Below are positions 34,297 through 43,034 of a DNA stretch of 43,034 nt, piece by piece (positions within the stretch are counted from its first letter, which is position 1; each line of letters starts with the position of its first letter). Location: positions 1 through 43,034 of the forward strand of contig BBXU01001358.1 of NCBI GenBank assembly GCA_001598975.1, written 5' to 3'. Origin of the DNA: Parachlorella kessleri (Eukaryota; Chlorophyta; Trebouxiophyceae; Chlorellales; Chlorellaceae). The notes beneath the pieces are model-generated. The model was given only the letters and a program-made list of their open reading frames with translations, was not told the origin of the DNA and ran no database searches. The position numbers and the translations under genes were made by a program.

Positions 34297-35864
34297 TTCT
34301 GAGCCAGTCAGCGGTGCACAGCCAGCCACTGAACATAATCAGGCAGCCCTGAACGGGCTGCGGGAGCAATGGCTTGGGGGTCAGGCAAGGCTGCTTTTCA
34401 CACACCAAGCCGGGCCCCCTGAAGCTCTGGGCGGGGTCACAGCAGGTGCAGCAGGGCTGGGGGAGGCGGCAGCCGGCAGTGCAAGCAGCAGGGTACCGGC
34501 GGGCGGTCGGCCCGGCGTGCAGCAGCTGCAGCACCTGGCTGGTACCAAGTTCAGCGGCCTCTCGGTGCGCCTGCAAGGTGAGCATGGCTGGCATTTTTCA
34601 CTCCATCACCCTGCGGTGCCTGTGTATTGATCTGCTTAGAGCTGCATAGTAAGTAAATTTCAGTCACAGCTAGGACCAGAGCACGACGAGGGGGGTGGAC
34701 CTTCCGAGACTGGAAAAATGCCGGTTTTCCCTGGGGAGAATCGTCAGGTTTACCCACCCTGACTTCACTACTGCTGCTCGTTGCTCCTTCTGCAAAGCAT
34801 GCTCTCCTCGCCTTGCTGCTGCCTGACTGCAGCTGCCGAAGACCCGGCAGTGCTGCGGCGAGAGCTGCGCTCGCTCCTGCCAGAGCTGCCAGTCGCGCCC
34901 TATGTGCCCCCGCGTACCCAACCAGGTAGGGCACCTCCTCGCGTCCGGCAGCAGGAGCAGCAGCCAAACGTAGCGCAGCGTGGGCAGCAGGCAGGCCGTG
35001 CCAGCCCAAGCGCCGCTGCCAGGCCGGCTTTGCTGGAGGGAGGGGCGGCGGTGGGGGCGGCGCTCGATCGACTGGGGGCGCTGCGAAGTGAGGGGCAGCG
35101 ACTGGCGGATGAGGGGGCGGGTATGGACAGGTGCGTATGTAGCTGGGGGAGGTATGTCTGGGTCGCCGGGGACAGCGGCGGGCTTGCCACAACGGCTGTG
35201 CCTGTGGACGGTGGTAGATACACAGTACCGTGGGCAGATTGGTGAGACATGCAGCCGGGGCCCCGCCGTGTGTGGTACTACTTGCCCCAAGTCTTGGGGC
35301 TAAGTCAGAAGCTGCGGCGGCCCGGCGGGCAACCTGGTCTATCAGGGTCTGCTTGGGATCCCCGGGCCTCGTGTTGCATACCTTACGTATGGGGCGGCTA
35401 GGGGAAAACGGAGGATGCAAACCTGCAAAGTGACACGGCTTGAGTCAAGCGAGTGGGCCACCCACCTTGAGCTTGTCTTCATCCAGCTCACTGGGCACGA
35501 ACAGACAGGCTGGCTGCTGGTGTTTTGTGTTGCCAGGTGCAGGGCATTCGCCGGCCAGGCCAGGCCCCTTCTGGAGCTTGCCAGCGAAGCCCCCGCTGCT
35601 GGCCCTGCTGGCACGCTGGGCACGTCAAGCCCCAGGCAAATGTCCGGGCCTCCCGGCACCGGCACGGCTGCCTCGGCCCCTGATGCAGCTGCAGTTGCTG
35701 AGTGCCCGACGTCAGAAGGGGAAGCAGGGCGGCGGAGGAGGTGGCAGGGGCAGGGGCAGGGGGGAGCGGTGGGGCGAGACGAGGCGACGCTGCAGCGGCT
35801 GCGGCAGTTGAGGCAGCTTCAGCGGGAGGGGGCACAGCTGGTTGCACAGCTTGCGGCAGCCTGA
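33374..35864 (+). CDS. Unrecognised disordered protein with 15-Gln run and C-terminal coiled coil
   Basis: Exons: 33374-33695, 33858-34577 (acceptor could be 33777), 34833-35130 and 35537-35864. Phases agree, giving 555 residues (582 with the earlier acceptor). The frame also stays open through intron 1, so retention is possible. I recognise no family. The N-terminus (MATFESPLAKHLNPGAGT) precedes an Arg/Ser/Ala-rich stretch with the short motif DEVLGRDFGGFNSR. The middle is Pro/Gln/Ala-rich. A pure (CAG)15 tract at 34250-34294 encodes 15 Gln after AAMS. Exon 3 has a Leu-rich helix (PAVLRRELRSLLPELPVAPY). Exon 4 has a basic patch (GRRRRWQGQ) and a final helix (LQRLRQLRQLQREGAQLVAQ) with heptad-like Leu spacing, likely a coiled coil. 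It could be a cytoskeletal or nuclear scaffold, but nothing decides this. Confidence 0.7.
34250..34294 (+). repeat. (CAG)15 coding trinucleotide repeat
   Basis: Fifteen uninterrupted CAG codons lie in exon 2 of the unrecognised gene at 33374-35864. A pure tract of one codon is expected to vary in length between strains. Confidence 0.95.
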
Positions 35865-37188
35865 TGGAGTATCTTGTAGCGTGCCCACGCTCCACCACCC
35901 GCTGTTGATGTTGGTTGCGGGGGTGGGCATTGTTTATTTAGGGTGGCAGGTAATGCGACCAGAGAGGAGGTACGGGTATACTGGTGGGCATTGTTGACTG
36001 TGGCAGCTAGTGCAAACTGATGTGAGGCAGGGGTGTTCTGTACTGATGGGCCTGGATGCAGTCATGCTGGGGCTGCTGACCTCGTGCATGGTGGTGTGCT
36101 GGTCACAAGGCGGTGGTGGGAGGGCTTGTTGGTTGAGCTTACGCGGGCAGGAACAAGTGGTCTGAGAGATAGTTGTGAAGTCCTGGAGCTGGTTGTGAGG
36201 CACACCTTTGTCGCCCGGCTCCTTCAACGGGGGATTGCTCTTGGTGGAATGCACACTTGCATCCTTATGTTTGACTGGGCCTTTGCAAGTCTGGCCGGGT
36301 TGCACGTGATGCAGTGACTCCTCCTCGGTCGTAGAGTCCTCATGACACTCCAGCAGGGCACTGCAAGGTTGGTGGGGCCTTGAGTGTGCCCGACAAGCAC
36401 TTACCATCTCATCTGTCAGGGCCTTCCAGGCAAAGTTAACAAGATGTCTAGTTGCAAGATTGAATGTCTGGGTAGATAATGGGAAGAACGACAGGCAAAC
36501 CATACGCCTTCTAAAAATACAGTTTCTGTTGCCAACCAAAGCAAAGCTCAGATAGGACTGAGAGCAAGCGAAACTCTTCACTAAAAAGGGGGCCATCCCC
36601 AGCAATGGGAAGCTCCCCAACCGGCCGGTCAAAGCGGCACAAGCAACGCTTGCTTCCAGTCAAATTTGGGAAGACAGAGGTAACGCCTTTCATGCGTCTG
36701 CAACCCAGCATGGCTGTATAAGGGTAGTTCCACACATTCTGGCGGCATCCATCATGCATGTATGCAGTGCGTGCAAATACCAGGACATACCTAAGACAGC
36801 AAACTACACTATGAGGGCGATTCTATGGGGCAGGCACCTCCTGCAGAACGAACCACCCCTCCGACAGTGACAGAGGTCGGGTGGACGAGTAGACAGGGGA
36901 AACTTAGCACAAGGAGATAGTCAGCTACTGTACAGCCAAGTGTCTTAAAGCCAAGTACAGCTCTCATTGCCTCCAACACGCAAAGCTATCACGAGGATAC
37001 CAGACAACAACACTGCTCCACATGCTGAAGCCCGCCTCTCCCAACACTAGCATTTTGGGCCCACAAACGCATCCCTCCCACCTTTCCCGTGACCTTGTGA
37101 TACCATTGAGAGCTTCCGAAGGCCAACACAAGCAGGCATCGCCGCATGGGTTCCCAGCTGCCACAGGGGCAGAGGAGAGACCTGTGCA
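35865..37188. other. Convergent intergenic region
   Basis: This lies between the stop of the poly-Gln gene (+) and the stop of the acyl-ACP synthetase gene (-). It should hold both 3' UTRs. No clear TGTAA was seen close to either stop. The minus-strand open frame 35934-36632 is long (232 codons) but shows no domain and probably lies in UTR or spacer. Confidence 0.4.
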
Positions 37189-40100
37189 TCACCTAAGCTG
37201 CTTCTCCAGCGCTGCCACCTGCTTGGCGTACTTGGTCATAATGGCCGGCCGCCGCGGCTTCATCGTGCGGGTCAGGGTCCCGTCCTCCACGCTGCAAGCA
37301 CAGCATGACGCACAACTGGTACACAGCACGCCACCAGGGGCCCACAGCACCGAGGGGATGTTTGCCTCTCATCGCTCTCGTGATGGGGGACGAGCGTGCA
37401 GCTGGAGGCCTGTGTCTGAGGGCAACCAAGCAGCTGGGCAAGCATGCACAGCGTGCAAACACACCCAGCCGCGGCCGCATCTGGGCCAAGCTGGAAGGGA
37501 AGGGTGGTAGTAGCAATCTATCTAGCTGCCGACCACCACGTACACACCTGAAGGGGTTGCTGAGGACCTCAAGGGCCCGGATGTGCTCCCAGGCGACGCG
37601 CCCCTTGCAGGCGGCATCCACCTGCTGCCGGATCAGATCCCGCACCTCGGACTCTGGCAGCGACTCCACGCCTGCAGGGCGGCAAGTACGAGGCTCCAAC
37701 AGGCTGTTGAAGGCACGCCTTTGAATTATGACAACTCCTACTGGTACATCACTCCTACCACGTGACAATGAGACATCACACGCCAGCCCTCGCCCTCAGC
37801 AACCCTGTCCCTCCCTTGGATATCACCCCCGCCCGGCCTCTGCCGCCACAGGAAAACACTTTAAACGTAGGCGTTCCTTCTCACATTCTATCAAGAATCT
37901 ACACCTTCTACATACCAATCCTACTCGGTTTCCAGCTCTGCTCAGCCCCCGGGGTCCCACAACCCTGCAGGAACTCACGGGAGAACCACCCCGCGCTCCC
38001 CCACCCACCCACCCCCACACACACACTCCCTTACCCCGCTCTGCCGCCGCCTCTTTCATTGCCTCCTCGTCCGGCACGAGCAGCGCGCCCAGGGCCCGGT
38101 GCCCGCTGCCCACCAGCACCGCAAACTTGATGAGCGTCGAGCAGCACAGCGCGTCCTCGATCGGCTGCGGCTCCACGTTCTCGCCATTGGACAGCACCAG
38201 GGTGTCCTTGGCGCGGCCTGCAAGCACAGCACAGCACAGTGAATGGTGGTTGTGGGGTGGGTGGGTGGGAGGTGGTGCTGCAGGGAGGGGAGGTGGGGGG
38301 GGAGCGAGAAACGAGAAGCTAGGTGGGTGTGTAGCTGGCAGGCTATCAGTTCGGCCCCGGTGTCAACAGCGCACCAGGCAAGGCACACAAGGCAGCCCTT
38401 GGAGCATGCGCAGGGTTATCACATTTAGAAGGTGGCACTGGGGGGCGGTCAGCCTTGGGGCGCTGCCTCAGCAACACATGGTCGGACAGGGAGACCAGAG
38501 CCTGCCCCCATTTGGGGGTCGAGCCCAGCCCCACCCCCGGCTCTCCAGTGCAATAGTGTCTTTGTGAACAGAGGCCCGCATAGCCAGCCCGGCAAAGATT
38601 ACCACCTATGCTGCGTTCCACACCTGTGAGCACCACACAGCCGGCCATGGCCGAGCCGGCGACCCCCGGGGGCGCCCGCCACCCCAGGTCCCCCGTGTCA
38701 AACCAGCCCTCCCCGGCAAGGAACGCCTGCACACGACAGCAGCCCACACATCCAGGTGTTTGTAGTAGCGCCGGCCAGCCGGGTGGTGAGGTGCCTCGTT
38801 CAACACTGCTCCCGGTTGGGCACCCGACCGGCATCTTGATAAGATGCTCTCAAATCCCCCTGCAGAGCACTGCGAAACCCCACAAACCGCTCCCCAGCCG
38901 TCGCCCCGAACATTGCCACCCCTTCCAGCTTCGCCTGGTCCAACCACCACCTGCACACAGTCCTCCCTTCTCCTAGAGTCAGTCCTTTCATCACAGCCAA
39001 AGCTGCGATCCCGCTGCCGCCGCTGCACCCCTTCACCCACCTTTGCTGTCGCTCCGCTGTCGTTGTAGTAGCCCCGCATCACACCCGGGCCCCTGGCCAG
39101 AATCAGGCCCTGCTGCCCCTCCGCCACGTCCTGCAGCGTCTCCGGGTCCACAACACGCAGCTCTGTCCCCGGGATGGCATAGCCTGCGGGGGGAGGAGGC
39201 TGCTGAGTTCAAGGTATGCCGTGGTGTGGGTGGAAAGTGAATAGTGTAGTCGACAGGGTGGAGGCTGGCAGCGCAGCACAGCGCGCTGTGCGGCCTGGTA
39301 TACAGCTACTAGCAAGGCAGGCAGCCCTGGGCAGCTCGTAAGGCCACGGCGGTTCCCTCGCCGCATACAGCCAGCGCTGGATTGACAACCACCACTTATC
39401 AGTAGGTCTCAAGCAGGAGCACCTGTACATGCTCTGCCTCAAGGGGACAACGTCTTCATGAGAGTACCTTTTTGGTGTCACAAGACCCCGCCACTGACTT
39501 ACCCACAGAGCCCCGCACGTTCAACCCGGGCAGGTTGCGGCGGCAGGCCAGCACGGGCGAGGTCTCAGTGAGGCCCCAGCCGTTGAGCACCGGCAGACCC
39601 AGGGCCTGGCAGCCGGGCAACCAACAATGAGGAATGTGTCACTCAGTCTGTCACTGTCACAGCAGCGCACTGTGTTGCGTATGCATGCAACGCAACGCAA
39701 CGTGGCATTTCCATTCACAGGGTTTCCCGCCTGCCTATGTACCATCAGCTAGGGATATAACGTCACCCTGCTCGGCTGCCCGCAGCATGCAAGGGCGACA
39801 CCTAGGTTGCAGCGCCCGCTCGTTAGTGCATGCAAGGCAGCATGTAGAGTACGTAGGCACACTGTCCCCCGCCCCTGGTGCATGCACAACATTGGTCAGC
39901 CCTGCACCTTCCAGGCACAGATGTTCGACGGAGCGGTCAGCCTGCTGCGCCTCACGCTCTCCCAAAGAGAAGCTGCCCGCCCCCGGGAGAACCTGTGTCG
40001 CGGACGCTGGCAGGCCCGCTGCACTGATCAAAGCTGCACTGACCAAACCAGTGATCGAGATGCGCTGATCAACCCAGGTCAGACCGTGTGACGCCGCCCA

Positions 40101-41681
40101 CACACCTCAAAAAAGTCGTCTAGGTGTCCCGCCAGCGAGCCGCCGCCGCTGACCACGCACTTCTTGATGCCCAGGGCGGCACGCACCTTGCCCAGCACCA
40201 GCCGCTGGGCCAGCCTGCAGGCAAGCAGGCAGCCACGGCGCAGCCCCACCATGACACCTTCAGCCCATCTGTTGGGGCTTCCTCGCCATGAGTAGCACCA
40301 CCGGAAGCATCGTTGTGATGCTTCCTGGCGGGTATCACATGCCGGGGCAGGTGCCTGCTATTTGGACTGTCCTAACAGGGCGGGTCCTGCTGTGCTGGGG
40401 CTGTGCTGGGACGGAGAGTGTGCGGACTCGCTGCTCCTGGCAGGCCGGCCCACACAGGTGGCTGGAGGGGCTGCTGAGCGCGACCTGCCTGTAGCACTCC
40501 CAGCGCAAAACACTGCTGCCAGGAGGGGAGAGCCCCTGTAGGGAAGCGCCCGCTACAGAGGCGAGATGCCTGTGCCAGGCAACACTGGTGGCCTTCCACA
40601 CCATGCAGCCCCTGTTGAGTACAGCACAGGCACAGTCCCCACTCCCTCCCTGCTGGGCTCATGTACGCAGCCACTGCCCACAGGCAGCTAAGGGTTCCCC
40701 GCCCAAGCCCCCCCCCCCCGGGGCGCCTCACCCGTACACGGGCGCCAGCAGCCGAGTGAGCAGCCAGGCCTGCACCAGCGCCAGCAGGGGCCGCGCCTGC
40801 CTGGCAAAGCGCAGGTCCGCCCCCTCCACCACCCGCCGCGCCCGCACAAAGGCCACCGCCGCCGCCAGCAGCCCGCCCGCCAGCACCCGCCGCACCGCGC
40901 TGGCCTTCTTCAGCGTGGCCCGCACCTGAGTGATGTTATGCAATGTAATGTATTATGATGTAAAGTAATGTAGTGAGTGCACCCGCCACCCCACGAGTGA
41001 AGCGCTCGGCTCACCCGACACCCCAGTGAGGGCTAGGCTGGAAGGCAGTTTGCCTTGGTAAATATCTGGCGTTCTCCCAAGTGGAAAAAAACTGCATTCT
41101 CATTGTACCAATCCTGCGTTCTACCACCGGCCACCCTCGCATGCCCCCCCTGCATCACCCAAGCCAAGGCACACCCCTTGACTGCCAGTTGCGCATCACA
41201 CGCGCCGGGACACAGCACCACCCACCCAGCCAGACACCACCACCCACAACCAGCCAGCCAGCCAGCAGCCTGGCCCCGCCCCGGGAGCCGCCCACCTTGG
41301 AGTGGAGGGTGTCCAGCACCAGCGGCACACACACGAAAAAGTCGGGCGGGTACTGTGACAGGTCATCCTTGAAGCAGCGGATGTTGGAGTAGGTCTGGTG
41401 GGCCCCTACATACACACACAGGCAGACAGGCGGTGGGCCCCTTGGACCCTTGAACATCAGAAAGTGACCCCAACCCTAACATCCAAGTGACGGTGTCGGC
41501 TTTAATTGCCAAGGACACCACCACCCGCAGCGCCTCCTTCTGTCATGCAACGCCCAGTCAACCCCCGTGCACCAGCCAGACTTCCCCCGCTTCCCCTTGG
41601 GTTGGCAGACCGGCATACACACTCGCGAAAGCACAGCTCTTGTGCCACCCCCTTGCTCGCAACAAAGTTGGGAACTTCGAG

Positions 41682-41712
<31 letters not shown>

Positions 41713-42812
41713 TGAGCCCTCCCGGTAAGGCACGCATGCAAGGAGGAAGGAGAACCGGGGTGATGCAAGCAGGCAGGTGTGATCCAGCCAGCGCATTGAA
41801 ACATTCCCACAGGCAACACCAACTCACCGCATCGGTAGAGGTAGTAGCCCACGGCCCGCTCGTAGCTGCAGCAGGCCACGGCAACACACTTCTGCTCTTA
41901 CTCCTCAAGGCAGCCGCTGCTACTTAACGCTGCTGTGCATGAAGCCACAGTCCGCATGCAGCTAGCCCAGCCCTGCCGCGCACAAGCACACACAGCAGGT
42001 GCTGCTGCAACTGCGGCAGCCAGTAACATGGCAGCGGCAGCGCGCCAGCTGGCAGTCGGCCCAGCAGGCAACCCACATGTGCCAGGGCGGCAGCAGCGAC
42101 AGCGTGCTGTCGCCGGGCTGCGGGTTCAGAAAGTGGTGGAAGTTCTCGGTCTGGTACAGCAGGTTGCTGTGGGACAGGGCCACGGCCTACAGTAGACACC
42201 CAAGCAGGCAAGCAAGAAAGCAAGGGTGCTAACAAGCGTGCCGCCCAACATGGAGTTCCACGGCTGCTTGATGCACTGCAGGCGGGCAGCCACGTTGGTA
42301 AGGCGTGGAGAGGTATGGAATGGGGCCTGAGGAGTCAAGCCTTTCACCCCAAGTGTGGCGGGCGGAACAAGCTTGAGGCTCTTCATGACTCAGCGAGGCA
42401 CCTCTTCTGCCCTGGCTATGCAAATACCCAGCCAAATCCCAGCCGACAGGCTCAACCAGCTGCCCAAAAGTGGCGCCCCCCGTGGTTCCTTGCTGACCCT
42501 CATCACTCCCAACCACTCAACATGGCTGCACTGCACATCAGCGCTTCCACGCCCGCGGCAACCCGAGTGCTCCACCGCCCCCTCGGCAGCGACAGACCCA
42601 CCCACCTTGGGGTGGCCTGTGGTGCCAGATGTGTACACCAGCGTGGCAATGTCGTCGCCCGACAGCTCGGCAGGCTGGAAGGAGGCAGCGGCAGCTGCCC
42701 CCGCGCCCAGGACGCCATCAAAGGACAGCACAGGGCAGGCCAGCCGCTGCTGGGCCTCTGCGCTGGGCTCGCCCCACAGCACCACCGCAAAGCGCACAGA
42801 CTCTGTCAGCGG
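37189..42812 (-). CDS. Plastidial AAE15/16-type long-chain acyl-ACP/acyl-CoA synthetase (5' end outside window)
   Basis: This ATP-dependent enzyme activates free fatty acids, giving acyl-ACP in plastids (plant AAE15/16) or acyl-CoA. Twelve minus-strand exons were placed: 42812-42606, 42186-42077, 41865-41828, 41405-41296, 40925-40732, 40214-40106, 39605-39503, 39183-39041, 38726-38624, 38217-38035, 37671-37548 and 37291-37189. All phases agree, giving 508 residues. About 200 N-terminal residues (transit peptide included) must lie beyond the right edge; 42813-43034 looks like intron. Motifs in order: VVLWGEP, the AMP-binding P-loop LVYTSGTTGHPK joined to AVALSHSNLLYQ, WHIYERAVGYY, CVPLVLDTLHSK, VVSGGGSLAGHLDDFFE, NGWGLTETSPV, GVMRGYYND, GWFDTGDLGW, RAKDTLVLSNGENVEP and, at the end, GTLTRTMKPRR with the catalytic Lys. 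GENVEP and NGWGLTETSPV resemble AAE15/16 more than classical LACS. The acyl carrier (ACP or CoA) is inferred. Stop TGA is at 37191-37189. Confidence 0.92.
40936..40972. repeat. AT-rich (AATGT/GATGT)n degenerate repeat
   Basis: A short AT-rich block of ATGTA/ATGTT-like units lies in the intron next to exon 5 of the acyl-ACP synthetase gene and stands out from the GC-rich surroundings. Confidence 0.6.
41681..41712. repeat. (GCAG)n tetranucleotide repeat
   Basis: About eight GCAG/CAGG units lie in the intron 41406-41827 of the acyl-ACP synthetase gene. Confidence 0.9.
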
Positions 42813-43034
42813 CTGCAGCGGCAGGGAGCGGCATGTACACGGTGGGCTACACCCTCCTTCGCGCCCTGGCGCTATTTTGCGCACAGTGGCGACACCGGAG
42901 GTTGGCAGGCCCACGCCCAAGACCTGACCGCACACTGGAACAGCAAATCAAGGGAGCAACCAGGGCAACGCCATGGGCTATGTTTGTTCACCACACCCAT
43001 TGAATGCTGCAAGGTTGGACCTGTGCCCCCTGCC

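Noticed and set aside
34551..35420. Minus-strand 289-codon Pro/Ala-rich open frame
   Set aside because: It overlaps a supported plus-strand exon (34833-35130) and introns, and has no domain or splice partner.
40140..40340. A cluster linking lipid genes into a dedicated locus
   Set aside because: TGD3-like and acyl-ACP synthetase genes are about 18 kb apart with unrelated genes between; no evidence of a functional cluster.
42813..43034. Upstream exon of the acyl-ACP synthetase
   Set aside because: No family motif precedes the acceptor at 42813 within the window; the open frame there lacks AAE-like residues and is read as intron.

Overview
The window is a piece of nuclear genome from a photosynthetic eukaryote, most likely a chlorophyte green alga. 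The DNA is GC-rich. The genes are cut into many short exons joined by introns of about 50-500 nt with CAG|GT-type borders. TGTAA, the usual green-algal poly(A) signal, follows several stop codons. The proteins are rich in Ala and Gln runs, and two products belong to plastid lipid metabolism (a TGD3-type ABC ATPase and an AAE15/16-type acyl-ACP synthetase). I cannot name the genus. All exon borders below were read by eye from splice consensus, phase agreement and family motifs. No transcript or homology search was run.

Layout, left to right: (1) 109-3663, minus: organellar bacterial-type poly(A) polymerase / tRNA nucleotidyltransferase, 3' end off the left edge. (2) 4268-7223, plus, head-to-head with gene 1: nuclear GNAT acetyltransferase with an apparent 1-nt frameshift. 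(3) 8633-11219, plus: ankyrin-repeat protein with a Pro/Ala linker and a C-terminal coiled coil. (4) 12590-14521, plus: HVA22/REEP-type ER membrane-shaping protein, with a GC-AG intron. (5) 16730-19232, minus: TGD3/MlaF-type ABC ATPase of the chloroplast lipid importer. (6) 19596-23489, plus, head-to-head with gene 5: RlmN-type radical-SAM methyltransferase with an organelle presequence and a 24-nt microexon. (7) 23777-25629 and (8) 27965-32420, plus: two large, disordered, Gln/Ala-rich proteins sharing a divergent AP2/ERF-like domain, apparently tandem paralogues. (9) 33374-35864, plus: unrecognised disordered protein with a 15-residue Gln run. (10) 37189-42812, minus: plastidial AAE15/16-type acyl-ACP/acyl-CoA synthetase, 5' end off the right edge.

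The genes do not form an operon-like system. Two plastid-lipid genes (TGD3, AAE15-like), two organellar RNA-modifying genes (PAP-type and RlmN-type) and probable nuclear regulators (GNAT, AP2-like pair) are interleaved, as is usual in an algal nuclear genome. The two divergent pairs leave about 600 bp and 360 bp between start codons, so shared promoters are likely. The gene-poor gaps hold UTRs, simple repeats and a dispersed repeat family of about 60 nt seen at 16.3 kb and 26.7-27.1 kb. No tRNA, rRNA, CRISPR array or intact transposon was recognised.
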